DNA of 64,000 nucleotides from Acarospora socialis (Eukaryota > Ascomycota > Lecanoromycetes > Acarosporales > Acarosporaceae): NCBI GenBank assembly GCA_025617375.2, contig JAMYGW020000008.1, positions 124,001 to 188,000 of the forward strand, read 5' to 3'. The notes below the pieces were generated by a model. The model worked only from the letters and a program-made list of their open reading frames with translations, was not told the DNA's origin and ran no database searches. This document shows positions 25,001-36,790 of the stretch, piece by piece. Each line of letters opens with the position of its first letter. The stretch's first letter is position 1. The position numbers were made by a program, and so were the translations under genes.

Positions 25001-26329
25001 CCGGCACAGTATCCTGGTTCTAGCGGGACAAGATGTCTGGCCGATAACATCAATGATCTGAAAGCACAGATTGCTGCCAACCAGAAGGGTATAAACCTCA
25101 TCAGTACGCTAATAGACGATTATGAGGAGGAAGTGGTTCAGTTCTATATGCGCAACATCCAGAACAATGCTGAACTGAGTGTGCGTAACCTACTAAAGGA
25201 AGTGAGCAGGAGATTTGAGGGTCAAGATTTATCTGCCGTGGACTACATGGACGATGGTAGCCCGATCAAATTGCGGATCACCATTGATGCGGACAAAGGT
25301 GAAGCTGTCTTCGATTTTGCTGGCACTGGCCCAGAAGTCTATGGTAAGTATACAGCAGCTGCTACGGTGGTATTCGGTCTGCTAACGTACGCAAAAGGAA
25401 ACACGAACGCACCTGAAGCTGTGACTTACTCCGCCATCATATACTGCCTACGGTGTTTAATCTCCGAGGATATTCCACTTAACCAAGGCTGCCTCAAGCC
25501 TATCGATGTCCGAATACCTCCAAAGTGTTTCCTTTCACCATCGGACAAAGCTGCCGTAGTTGGAGGCAATGTTTTAACCGTACGTGGCCAGCAGCGTAAC
25601 CGAGTCGTTGCAAGACTTTTTCAATGCTAACGGAAGGTGTAGAGTCAACGAGTGACGGATGTCATTCTCAAATGCTTTGAGGCATGTGCCGCTTCTCAGG
25701 GCGATTGTAATAACCTGACCTTCGGCTTCGGCGGCAACCTCTCCGGCCAGACAGAAACAAAAGGCTTCGGCTACTACGAGACCATCGCTGGAGGCAGCGG
25801 GGCTGGACCAGACTGGGATGGTACGCACGGTGTGCACACGCACATGACTAACACTCGTATCACGGATGCCGAGGTCTTCGAAAGGCGATACCCAGTGCTG
25901 CTGCGAGAATTCAGCCTGCGTGAAGGGAGTGGTGGGAAAGGCCAACACAGGGGTGGAAACGGTGTAGTTCGAGACATCGAGTTCCGCATCCCTGTGCAGG
26001 CCTCGATTCTCTCGGAACGCCGCGTCTATCACCCGTATGGCCTCAACGGAGGCGAGGACGCTGCATGCGGGCTGAACATCTGGGTACGGAAAGTACAGAA
26101 GGGCGGGCGAGGAGAGGACGCGGAGGAGTGGGAAGAACGGCACATCAATATGGGTGGTAAGAATACGGCGAGTATGCAGGCAGGTGAGCGGATCATCGTC
26201 AATACGCCTGGTGGTGGAGGGTGGGGAAAGGTGGGTGAGGAGAGTAAGGTGCAAAAGAAGCACGACCCGGAACATGCTTGGCGGAAGGGGTCATTGGCAT
26301 CAAGGATGGCGACGCAGGAAACGGTTTGA
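22046..26329 (+). CDS. OXP1: 5-oxoprolinase (ATP-hydrolysing)
   Basis: Cytosolic enzyme that opens 5-oxoproline to glutamate with ATP, in the gamma-glutamyl/glutathione cycle. Exons 22046-22087, 22149-24597, 24651-25343, 25398-25579 and 25643-26329 encode 1350 residues, full length for a HyuA-HyuB fusion. The 14-codon first exon (GSTQERGIRIAID) joins RGGTFTDCVG. HyuA motifs: MGTTVATNALLERKGE, FDMGGTSTDVSR and FGGAGGQHAVAIAESLG. HyuB motifs: HPEFGGTHLPDITVITP, AVTYSAIIYCLRCL, YETIAGGSGAGPDWDGT and PGGGGWGK near the end. Intron 3 (25344-25397) is 54 nt and free of stops. Hydantoinase/acetophenone carboxylase relatives are usually split, so 5-oxoprolinase is favoured. Confidence 0.95.
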
Positions 26330-26815
26330 GAAGATCTGTAAGTAGTTAAAGTAGTATGAAATCTCTGGTTGCCTCCGTAATCTTCGACGTTGGTTATGTT
26401 TACGATCCGATGGCCCTCGACGACAGGCTTGAAGGAGGCTTACGCAAAACGAGCACGCCGATCAAGATTCGAAAGGCACGCCTCGCAAGGCTACGAGGTT
26501 CATAACAAAATTTGACCTTACGATGTTAGATTTGGATACAGCCTGATACTCGAGGAGTACCCTAACCAGGGCATACTCCGAACTCAAAATGCATGACAGG
26601 CCAAACTAATCAGAGAACGAGATCGACAGCAGTACATAGCTGTACCCCTGAGATCAGCGCAGAGCATGAGCAGGGCACATCACCCAAGTATCCCGCACGC
26701 TATTGACGAAGAAGCAAAGATCCACCGACGCCGCCGCCAACCTTGATCCTATGGCCGCCTTGGGTACGAATGCCACGCAGTAAATCACAGCAAGATACCG
26801 AACCCCGGCTGGGGT
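26330..26815. other. Convergent intergenic region
   Basis: About 490 bp between the 3' ends of 5-oxoprolinase and the Sub1 gene. Nothing recognised apart from expected 3' UTRs. Confidence 0.5.
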
Positions 26816-27667
26816 TCAGCCCTCGTCCTCCTCACTCGTCGCTTCGAAGTTCTTCTTCTCATCTACCTCTTCCCCATCACCACCTCTCAAGCCTTTACTT
26901 TCACCCTTCCCCTCAACCGCACCGCCTCCCTCCGCCCCACCATCGCCCTCTCCCTGACCACTGCTCTCATAATCCGGTCTCGGCACCGTCTCACCCTTCT
27001 CCTTCAACACCGTCTCGATATGCGGCAACATCCTAACCAGAGCAGCGTACTGGTCTATCGGCATCGAAATCCCCTGCCCAGACAGCACCGTCAACACCTT
27101 ACCCCACCGCGACGGACCTGGTGTCCGGAAGCGTGTTGGAATCGGACGACAAAGTGAGATGAATGAAAGCGAACCTTCTTCCCAGGCAACGACTCGCCAT
27201 CTTTCTCGTAGTATTCCCTGATATTCACCATCCGCTTGCCTTTGAACTCGGAGATCGTCACGCGGCGGAGGTGCGATAACTAGAGGCCCATCCCGTACGT
27301 CAGTGATCAACAATCCCCCTCCATCCAGACCCTCGCCGCAAATGTACACCAAGGTGTAACACCCGCGCCCATCGCGTTCTCAATCTCGTCCTCATCCTCA
27401 TCCTCATCCTCATCCCCCACTTTCACAAACAAAGCAAAAGGGTCAACAAACCTCCCAAAACGCATCCCCATTCGCATCGATCTTTCCTCCGCCCACCACC
27501 TCCTTATCCTTTTTACCCGCTTTCCCATTGCGTTCTTTAGCAGGCGCATTGGCCTTCTGTGAGGTTTTGGCGCGCTTCGCTCTGGGCCTGTCGTCCTCGT
27601 TGTCGTTGGCGACGAAGCCGTCGTCCGAGTCGTAGGTGGAGGCTTCGGAGGCGCGTTTTCGTGGCAT
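26816..27667 (-). CDS. SUB1: PC4/Sub1 transcriptional coactivator
   Basis: Single-stranded-DNA-binding coactivator of RNA polymerase II. Exons complement(26816-27073, 27175-27279, 27452-27667) encode 192 residues. N-terminus: Ser/Asp-rich and basic ([10 protein letters not shown] ... [12 protein letters not shown]), likely an NLS. PC4 domain about 69-135: [52 protein letters not shown]-terminal tail Gly/Glu-rich and acidic. Intron 1 (172 nt) is long for this locus and carries a CTCATC microsatellite; intron 2 is 101 nt. Both junctions restore the conserved domain exactly. Confidence 0.93.
27385..27415. repeat. CTCATC microsatellite in SUB1 intron 1
   Basis: One CTCGTC followed by four exact CTCATC units on the + strand (GATGAG on the coding strand), wholly inside intron 1 of the Sub1 gene. 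Confidence 0.85.
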
Positions 27668-28026
27668 TGTGGATTGATCGAGAGAGGTATTGCTCTGTTG
27701 AGAGTGTTGTGATGACAGGGTGAGGTGATTGGAGGGAGAGACGTTTGCAATGATGGTAAATTGAGGTGGTTTCGCGATCGAGGATTGGAGACGCGTCGAG
27801 AAGCTACGTCATTGGGAGGTTACCGGACAAAATATGTACAAGGATTTGTGGAAACTGGGAGTTAAATGTATGACTACGGTTGAATGGAGCCGCCCTTCTT
27901 CTAGGAACGCGGTTTTTCCCAAATATTGTACATCACTCTCAAGTAAGGGCTGCAGTCATCCCAACCCTACCAGAGGGAAAATGCCTTCTAAATGTAACTC
28001 ATGCATGACCCGTAACACGCGCAGCG
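27668..28026. other. Intergenic, Sub1 promoter
   Basis: About 360 bp between the start of the Sub1 gene and the end of the PXA gene, both on the minus strand. No gene seen. Confidence 0.5.
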
Positions 28027-31000
28027 TCACTGAGTAACCGCCTTGATAGCTTGCAGCAGCAAATGGAAAACCAACCCTCTCGCGATCTCCTCCGATTGGA
28101 GGCAGTCGAACACCCTCCCAAGCGCCTCGCTGCTCGCTGCAGCACCCATGATAGCCGTCAGCGCCTGAGGCATGCCTCGCTCCACGAGAAATTTTCTTGC
28201 CTTTTTCCTTCGAGTTTCTTTGGTCTCGTCGCTTGGTGGCTGCGGCCATGATTTCCGCTCTTCGTCGGTGGGCAGAGCGTTCTCTCGCCCTTTTTCAACA
28301 AGGGCCGCTAGGCCCGAATCAGAAGTATAAGGGTCTATAACAGAATCCTGCACGGATAAGCGGATGGCTTCTAGGTTGGGGTTTCCGGGACGCAGGAGAT
28401 AAGTTCTCGCAGCGTTCAAGAGAGTCCGTCGGATGTTCCAGGCGGATGACAAGGTGTACAGCTCGTTGATCACAGCAAAGACGAGCTCGACGGTAATTTG
28501 TATTTCATCTTCTGTAATCGCTGTATCGGTTTGGGAATGAGAACATACTGTGGAAACCTTTGAGCCAGCCTCCGTCGACTTAGGAGAGGAGGATGTGGCA
28601 ACTTGGGATGTAGATTCGGACGACGTTGGAAAGGTCCTTGTGGATGACTGGAGTGCGGAATGATCAACTGAAGAAATCGACACTCGCAAGGGTTCTTTTG
28701 AAGATCCATAATCGTCCGGGATATCGCTTGGCGGTGGTGGCAGGTGAAATTCTTCATATTCACTTGATGAAGAGATTCGTGGGGTGTGAGACAGAGATGG
28801 ATCTTGATCATTATTCGCCAGAGTTTTCTCGTCTGTCCGTCTTCTTCTGAGATCTAGTGGGCGCTTCGACTGCGAACCACGGGTCTGGAGTGGGTTGTCC
28901 TTTGAAGCAGAGAGGTGAGGTGAAATATTCGGCGTGTCAATTTCATGGCTCCTTCTACTGTCCATCACCGACGAGGTTGTTGAATCCGCAACGTACTTGT
29001 CGTGACGCTCAGAGGATGATGAACTCTCAGCTTGATGTATGCCATGCGGACTCTCTACGGATGCAAGCTTATTTGATGGAGCCTTCCTTTGCCCCTTGGG
29101 GCCGACACCACCGAGGACTCCAGCGACACCGCCAAGCAAAGATTTTCCTCCCACCGCAGCTCCTTTGGGTGCGCTTGACAGAGCGTCGATCATACCTCTG
29201 CCCATGGTCTCGAAGGCGGCAGGGTTAGGGAATCCGAAGCCAGGATTACCGGATGCGCTTGATGAAGAATTACCCAAGCCTTGATCTTTCGACAGGAACC
29301 GTTTCATACCTTCACTCTCTGCTAAGCGATCGTAAATCAATGCGTCACAAAGGTATCGCTCCAGCTCTTCACGCAATGATGACTTCCTCTTACCTTTCCA
29401 GCCGGGCAAGACGCTGTGTTGTTCGGTAAAATTGACCAGTCCCGAGATTACAGAGATCCGCCGCAAGATTTCGTGTAGATTTTCGAAGTCGACATATTTC
29501 CGAGCTATCATCCACCCAGGTTGCTGCGATGACGTCTGTTCAATCTGTAGGATATAATCGGCCGTTGGCTTGGCGCGGGTAAGAACGTTGTCTTCGGGTC
29601 CATAGTCATCGAGGATAGTTACCCTTGCGCCCTGGAGAGTGGGATGTAGAAAACCCGGTTCACTACCCGGTGCAATTGTGGACGTCAACGCGGTTGGGAC
29701 ATGCGAAGGCATTATCGGATCGACGCTGGTAATTGTTGACCCAGTCTGGGCACCAGACATGCTGGAAGCAGATGATAGCAACCCGGAATCGTGAGCAGTC
29801 CACGTATGACCATCGCGATGACTCCGGGATCGTTGTGGAGACACAGGAGGTTCTAAACTTTCGCTATCCGCTCTGGGCTCAGGCACATCTAATGCTCTTC
29901 GTCCTTGCCCTCTCTCGGAAACCTCTACTGGTATCGGTGTACCGAGGTCCTTAGACTCCCGCTTGGCCTCCTCGATCAGTTCATTTTGCCCATCAGCCTT
30001 GGCATATCCACTAGGCATGAGAGCGTCTCTGAAAGCTCCAGTCAACGATGTCTCTGTGATTGCCTTCTGATCCCCGTTGGCAGTAGCCCCACCAACCCCC
30101 GCATCGATGGCGTTCATCAGCTCCGGCTCCCCTCCTTCGAGCAAGTAAAGGATCAGATCATTGATCCAATCCGGCTTTGAACAACTCTGAACTGTCATCT
30201 CAAGAACTACTTTCGCAAGTATCTCTCTGAGGAACACCCGTACAGCTTCGCAGTCATATGACCTCGCATCCAAGAAGTCGTGCAGTAGATCATTAGCCAC
30301 GGTTACGAGTTTCTTCTGCTGCTGCTTAGTGTCTAGCATGGTCGCAAGATTGCTCTCTGGATTCTCTTGTAGATAGAGTTCCACAGCCTCCACTGGCGAC
30401 AATGCGGGTGACCCTCCGTCCATAAGCGCCCCAGAGAGTTCACTAAGAAATACTATAACAATCGCCGATGCATTCGTGAGAAACTCCAAGAAGATGTCGG
30501 CAGGTCGCTTCCTAGAGAGGTGGGAAGAGACCGAGTTAATAAAGCGTGTCAAGGTTCGCCGGCAAGCTGAGGGAAAGGAGCACTCCAACGGCAGTATCGG
30601 CTCATACCACCACCTATATGCCCACCATAAGCAACATGAACAGCACAACAGGGACGTGTGTCGAGAACAACTTACTGAACGTAGTTGCGAATAACTGCAT
30701 CTACGAGCCTATTTAGGGCCGTGCGAGTCGCAGGCCGGAAGTGAGAGAAGTCCTCCGAACGCTCTGATATTCGCAATGCATCGCCATTCGCATTCCGTTG
30801 ATTGTCGCCTTCATCGGACACTCCTTGACTCTGTCTCCAGTAAAGAACCCGCGCGACCACATCCAGCCCATCTTTACTTCTTGTTTCCTTCTCTTTGTCA
30901 CTGAATCGTTCATCAACTCCGATACCAGTATAGCCCTCCCACGTAGCATGTAGCACGATGCCACCTATCGCGCCAATAAGGATCAACGCAAACCTTCCCA

Positions 31001-31217
31001 GGACAAGGTAGGTTATTAGGCCAAATGCCAGGGCGCAAGCCCCAAGCTTTTCGTTGCTGGCCGTGGATAGAAAGTGCAACACATGGTTCAGGCATTCAAT
31101 GTAGAACGACCTCTCGAGGAGCGCACCAGCCTGTTCTTGCAAAACTTGCGCATTTGGAGACGCGAAAGCCTTCCCATTCGTCTCCGCCGGAGCTTCACCA
31201 GCAGCGACCGACGCCAT
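28027..31217 (-). CDS. PXA-PX-nexin-C membrane protein
   Basis: Two exons, complement(28027-30613, 30676-31217), give 1042 residues. Two hydrophobic segments (about 57-73 and 74-92) anchor the N-terminus in a membrane, probably ER. The PXA domain (about 165-340) spans the intron (NYVQ|WWYEPILPL, then LTRFINSVSSHL, LLHDFLDARS, DWINDLILYLLEGGEPELMN). A PX domain at about 510-625 includes RVTILDDYG, YILQIEQTS, ARKYVDFENLHEILRR and LREELERYLCDALIYDRLA. A Ser-rich linker precedes a C-terminal nexin-C region (last ~150 residues). This order matches the Mdm1/SNX13-14/Pxa1 family of organelle-contact tethers, but no RGS domain is evident, as in fungal short members. PX lipid binding is inferred. Confidence 0.9.
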
Positions 31218-31624
31218 TCCCACTCAAGCCCGGAGAAGGGATCGAGGCATTTCCTGGTGAACCCGTCGTTCTTTAGTGCAATTACGTAGCCTTATGGTAT
31301 TGCGAAGCATTTCCACACGGTGTCCGTCGTCCACTGAGGAAGAAGTTAGGACTGGTGCTGTTCCCGCTTCCAGAATGTTTTGAGATCTCGAAACCAACGC
31401 CACGCCATGAGGGGCCACAAGGAAGGGGAGTGGAAACTGCTTGGAAACAGATAGGCTGGGATTGGGCAGTTAATCAATAAGGTCATTCTGTGTCTTACAT
31501 CACTGTTTTCTGATCCTGCATTCGGTATTCTGAAGTCTACAGTTCAAAGGCAACGGAAGCTGCCGGAGGAAAACAACGCTGGACGAAGTACGAGTGGACG
31601 TCGGAACAAGTAGACAAGACTTTC
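31218..31624. other. Divergent promoter region
   Basis: About 400 bp shared by the PXA gene (minus) and the RING-like gene (plus). No other gene seen. Confidence 0.5.
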
Positions 31625-32456
31625 ATGGCTTCTTGTGCGGCATGCAGAGAGCCCTTGACAGTGGTTGTAGAGGCAGATAGCGGTGATAACGATAATAGTG
31701 GCGAGGAAGCAATGACGGCCTCAAACAGCACCGCAGTCATCACTGACACGGTGCCGGATGATGTGGAGCTTCCATGCGGCTGTCACTTTCATTGGTTCGT
31801 TACCCAAGACCTCGAGATGAGTGCCATATAGCTAACATATGACCAAACATTTTAGGCAGTGTCTGTTGGACTCTTATACACACACTGAATGCCCTAATTG
31901 CTCCAGGAGTTTGACCGGCTGGTCTACAAGTGGCGAACAGCAGCTGCTGTGCAATATAACCAACGAAGGGGGTTTTCAGAAGGACTTGGATATATTACCA
32001 TTGCTTACTGAGGAGGCTTATCTGAAGGCGTATCCTGAAGAACGCAGATGCCGTGCGTTCCTGGAGTTTTGTCGAGAAGGAGACATAGAGGCAGTTGCCA
32101 GTGTTGTCAAGGACGCGGAAGACGAGGATGACGACACTCCAACAACGAGCCACAAGATCTTGAGGTACCAAGATCCTATGGGAGGCATGAGCTCTGGATT
32201 ACACATAGCGATACAGGCTCAACAAGACCGAGTGGTGTGGATGCTGCTTCTTTTGGCGTCCGACCTGAGATTGGACCAATTTCCGCCGGAAGTCCACCGA
32301 GGTGCAGCACGGTTAGGAGTCGTGAGAGAGAATCAAGCTGGAAAGGCAGATATTCGCTCTTTAAGAGACGCAGAGGGGAGGACCGGAGAGCAGCTTGCTA
32401 TCGGTATCGGTGGAATCTGGAGTGATTTGGTCAGAAGGGGAGTGTTTGCTGTGTAG
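31625..32456 (+). CDS. Fungal RING-like zinc-binding protein, function unknown
   Basis: Exons 31625-31794 and 31856-32456 encode 256 residues. The N-terminal part has a RING-like spacing: CAACREPL, then LPCGCHFHW|QCLLDSY, then CPNC. The intron splits the Trp codon of HFHWQC. The remainder is helical: DLDILPLLTEEAYLKAYPEE, an acidic stretch (DAEDEDDDTPT), HIAIQAQQDRVVWMLLLLAS resembling an ankyrin repeat, and DIRSLRDAEGRTGEQLA, a second ankyrin-like unit. The pattern fits a conserved but uncharacterised ascomycete family; ubiquitin-ligase activity is only a suggestion from the RING-like Cys/His pattern. Confidence 0.78.
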
Positions 32457-32782
32457 TGTTCGAATGACGCTCATGCCCGGTCACCAAGTGCATAAACCAT
32501 AATGGAGGCCACTGTGTAGATCCTCCTTTTATAGATTTCAACACTAATGGTCATTAATTATCGCTAACATTTATCCATTCGGACTACCTGAGGTTCACAG
32601 CCATGCAGGCTCAGGAAGGCATTCGTATCGGGAGAATGGAATTGAATCTCCGCTATCCGAGTGAATCCAGGCATTCAAAGTACATGCTATCATGCCAGAT
32701 GCAAAGAAGATTGCGTTCCAACTGAATCAGCAGAATGGATCGGCGTGACCAAACTTGTTGCCAGATTGCTGATCCGCCCTTG
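32457..32782. other. Convergent intergenic region
   Basis: About 325 bp between the ends of the RING-like gene and the thioesterase gene. Nothing recognised. Confidence 0.5.
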
Positions 32783-33220
32783 TCACTGTTTCACATATTT
32801 TGTGTGGGTTCCTGTTGTAATAATCGGTCCAGGGTACCCATCAACAAGTTTTGTTATGGTGACGGTGGTGAAAGCCAGTGTACTTCCTACTTTGTTGGCC
32901 TTTCCTTCGACCTCGAGCCAGTCACCCAGTCCGGCGGTAGAAAGGTAGCTCGTGTGTATATCTGTGCTAACCCCAGTCTTCTCAACACCTTGGGACGCAA
33001 TCGCTAGTCCACCTGCCCAATCCGTCAGACAAGCGGAGACTGCGCCATGGAGTGTGCCTCTTGAATTGAGGTGAGCTTCCTCCACTTTGAGATGTGCTCT
33101 GACGATGCCATGTCCGGCTGATATGATTTGGACATTGCTCAGAAGGAATCGATAAATTGCACTATTCGGTCTCATGCGATCCCAAACGTGTTGGACATGC
33201 TCCAGCTCAGTAGAGCCCAT
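32783..33220 (-). CDS. Hotdog-fold acyl-CoA thioesterase (ACOT13-like)
   Basis: Single exon of 145 residues from MGSTELEHVQ to HTKYVKQ. The hotdog core is clear: HLNSRGTLHGAVSACLTDWA carries the Asn, HG and Asp positions used for catalysis in the PaaI/ACOT13 group; STDIHTSYLSTAGLGDWLEV and STLAFTTVTITKLVDG complete the sheet. It probably hydrolyses medium- or long-chain acyl-CoA, perhaps in mitochondria. The frame stays open upstream to 33646, but that part overlaps exon 1 of the opposite-strand DDHD gene and looks non-coding, so the ATG at 33220 was chosen. It shares a 298-bp divergent promoter with the DDHD gene. Confidence 0.88.
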   Translation of the reverse strand: MGSTELEHVQHVWDRMRPNSAIYRFLLSNVQIISAGHGIVRAHLKVEEAHLNSRGTLHGAVSACLTDWAGGLAIASQGVEKTGVSTDIHTSYLSTAGLGDWLEVEGKANKVGSTLAFTTVTITKLVDGYPGPIITTGTHTKYVKQ

Positions 33221-33518
33221 TGGTAACGAACGGTGTTTGTCTTGGACGTCAACTTGCCGCGGGTTTGTTGGATGGAGTCTGTAGCGTGTGGAGTTGATTC
33301 GAACCGAGCTGGTTGCGCTACTGGTCCATTTGTGTCCCCCAAACAAACTGTATGCACGACCATCGTCATACCTAAAAGCAACGCGTCGCAGCAGGGTTAC
33401 CCGTACGGAATACCTGTAATCTTGTGTTCCAGGGGAGAGTTTGATTTTAGCATCTCCATATGGTGACTTACAATCCTTCAAATTGGCGCGCTTCACATCT
33501 CTTCTCCGTCGGGGAAGG

Positions 33519-36500
33519 ATGGCGGCCCAGTCGGATAAGCTGTCTTTCCTTGGCTCCATCTCGCCATGGGGCCCCTCCAGGAGTACTACGCCAAAGATAG
33601 GGACGACCCCCGATGTTGCGGAGAAGTCTCCTGATGGACTGGGCAAGCAACAAGGTGGCGATCATACAGTCAGCCATAGACATCAACTCAGTCGTAGGCT
33701 TTATCCTCGCGATTGTCCTAAGTTGAACGTGAGATGGTTCTATGCAGTTGATGTAGGTCATCATTACCAGTAGTTCCGCGATCGTCTTGACCTGCAGACT
33801 GGATGCTGACCATCTAGTAGTTGCCCAAAAGAAAGCCGCTGCCCTTAGGTCCTCCACCTAATGACGGCAAACTTCCAGCACCACCGAAGAAATTTTCAGC
33901 CTTCTCGACACATGATTCGCGATCGATCGAGTACTCGTTCCAGAAGCTAGTGGACGAGGAAGACGCCGCTACTCAAGCACAGCAAGAGGGTAGAGAGAAA
34001 ACCCCTATCGGTAGCGGAACACATCCGACCCATTCCGGTCCTGGACCTGGAGCGAAACAAAATACCAGTATCAACGACGCCTCGAGCGCCGAGAAGGGAG
34101 GAAGGGTAAAGGTGCCCGTCAATGAGGACTTCCTCTTTGACGTAGACATTGAGCGCAGGGAACTCGCTCCTACATATTGGCTTGGGCCGATCTACGAGGT
34201 ACGGAGAGGGAGCTGGTTCTATCAAGATGGATCCACTCTGCGGCCGTGCGAGGAGAATCTCGCAAGTCAGCTTGAGGAGGGCTATCTAAAGATCAAGCCA
34301 TGGCGGTCCCAGCAGCAGGCACAGAGATCAGCGTCCCAGCCACGACCCGAGGTTACTCCGCGACTACCAAGAGAAGATCCAAGCGTCAACTCGATCTCGA
34401 ACCCTTCTAGCCCGAGGGCATCAATTGAGGTCCTCAGGAGTGACCAGCACGAGAAGTCAGATGGACCCGAACAGTCCTCTCCGTCAGACCCTCGCGCTCG
34501 TTCAGGTCAGTTGCAAACACACCGGCTGTTTGGTACATACATGAACTCCGTTGTCACGTATCAGGACGCCACAACAGCTTGGCTGCTATCCGACGATTTT
34601 CTGTCACGAATGAGCAGTACCGTCTATGAGCGATTCGCTGGAGGTGGCCACCTTGGCGGGACTAAGATGGTTCGAGGTTACCGTGAGACTGGTAAAACCA
34701 TCGAGAGTAAAGAACAGAATGCAGATCAAGGGATTGAGTTCACCTCGGTCACGGATCCTATTGGCAATTCTCCGGTAAACTATAAACGGCGATCAGCTCC
34801 TCCTAGCACATCTACTGTAAGTATTCAGGACGTAGCAACATCTGTAGACGCGACGGAAGATGCTGCAAGAACCCAAGGTTCCCAACCCGCAAAGAACTCA
34901 GTCTCTAGCCCTGTGTCGGAAGTCCGACGTCAAGCACTTGAGCGTCAGATGTCGTCACTGGTAACTTCAGCGGATGCCCAAGATCCTGAAGTGCAGGAAG
35001 AGGAAGTGCGTAAAAGGGATGAGGAGGAGATACGGGACGACTACCGTGATACGACTGGCGAAGTCCAAGGCCGGGAAATTGAGCATCTCATTCTAGTCAC
35101 TCATGGGATTGGACAAAGGCTCGGTTTGCGTATGGAGAGTGTCAACTTTATTCACGACGTTAACGTCCTTCGGAAGACGCTCAAAGCAGTCTATGGCTCG
35201 TCCACAGATTTACAGGCACTGAACTCGGAGGTTGCACGATTACCGAAGAATTGTCGTGTACAGGTCTTGCCTGTTTGTTGGCGGCATCTTCTGGACTTTC
35301 CCAAGCAGAGGTTGAAGCGAAACAGAACAGAGCAGGATCTGGCAGACCCTGGTATGCTTCTGGACGACGAGGAATACCCCAGCCTGGACGACATCACCGT
35401 GGAAGGCGTGCCTGCTGTTCGAAATCTCATTACAGATCTCGCACTTGACATTCTGCTCTATCAGAGTGCCTATAAAGAGCATATCGCCGGTATTGTGCAA
35501 CGCGAATGTAACCGTGTTTACCACCTCTTCCTGGAGCGGAACCCTTCCTTCAAGGGACACGTGAGTCTGATTGGACATTCTTTGGGTTCAGCCATCCTCT
35601 TCGACATCCTTTGCCGTCAGAGAGATCATCATCTAGAACGTGGACAACGCAAAAGTGGCACAACTTACGAAAGACAGAATGGTGGAAGTCTCAGTCTTGA
35701 TTTCGATGTTGACAGTTTCTTTTGCTTGGGGTCGCCAATCGGCTTGTTTCAGATGCTTAAAGGTAGAACTATCGCTGGTCGCCGCGACCGGTACGCAAAC
35801 GCGATGGCTTCAGAAAGTATCCTCGAGTCCAGCGCTAGGGACGATCCCTTTCTAGGACCCTCGTCCCCAGAACCTACATCTGCATCACCTGCAAAGGACG
35901 CCAACATTCTTACTACCGCAACGTCCTCTCCGAAATGTCAAGAGCTCTATAACATCTTTCATCCCACTGATCCTATTAGTTACCGTATCGAACCACTCAT
36001 ATCGCCTGCCATGGCATCCATGAAACCTCAACCACTGCCATATACCAAGAAAGGCCTATTCGGCGTGCCTGGACAAGGGTTCACAGGTATCAGTGCCCGG
36101 GTTGGTCAAAGTGTATCCGGATTCTGGTCAAACATCGCTTCGGGGGTCGCCAGTAGCCTTCTGAATCGTAGTCTTGGGTTAACTGGCGATGATCAAGTTA
36201 TCTCTAAACAGTCCATGATGGGCCCAGTTAACCAGCAGCCGAGAGCTGTCATGTCACCTGGTGCCGGCACTAACATCGCAGCTGGAGGTGTTATATCTTC
36301 TGCCGAAAACAGCAGTCTCGCCGAAGACTCCGGACAGCACCCGCCAACGCTTATTGATTCCGAGATTGAAACGCTCTTTGCAGGTTTTCAGAAAAGGAGA
36401 AAGAGCCATCAAAGTGACGACAGTCGAGACTTGGGCGAAAACCCTGAATGGCAGGAGGTGGAGGACAGAGGGAATCGGTTGCGACGGGAAGAGGCCAAGG

Positions 36501-36790
36501 TCAGGGTGTTGAATAGTAATGGAAGGGTAGACTACAGCATTCAGGAGTGAGTACTTTACTCTAGAGCTACTTGTCACCATCATCGTATTCTTGCACCGCT
36601 TCTCGGCATCACTACGATTATCCATCGATTAACCCTAAGGTCAGTGAGCTAACGAAAGAGAAACAGAGGCGTTTTCGACATATCCCTGATTGCGAGTATC
36701 GCAAGCCACCTGTCTTATTGGGCCGATGAGGATGTCAGTCATTTCATGATGTCCCAACTGTTGTCTCGGCACCGCATCACAAAGCATTGA
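33519..36790 (+). CDS. DDHD-domain phospholipase (PA-PLA1 family)
   Basis: Intracellular phospholipase A1-like enzyme acting on phosphatidic acid, usually at ER-Golgi membranes. Exons 33519-33752, 33821-36546 and 36667-36790 give 1027 residues. Exon 1 begins MAAQSDKLSFLGSISPWG and ends NVRWFYAVD, joined to LPKRKPLPLG. The lipase core includes LVTHGIGQRLG and the nucleophile elbow LIGHSLGSAI (Ser665). The DDHD domain follows (DSFFCLGSPIGLFQ; FHPTDPISYRIEPL; NGRVDYSIQE|GVFDISLIAS; SHLSYWADEDV). Without the third exon the domain would lose its C-terminal His-containing end. The middle third is Ser/Pro/Gln-rich and probably disordered. Confidence 0.93.

Noticed and set aside
33290-33310. GGTTCGAATCA, a tRNA B-box-like word on the minus strand
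   Set aside because: No pairing T-stem, A-box or acceptor stem could be built around it.
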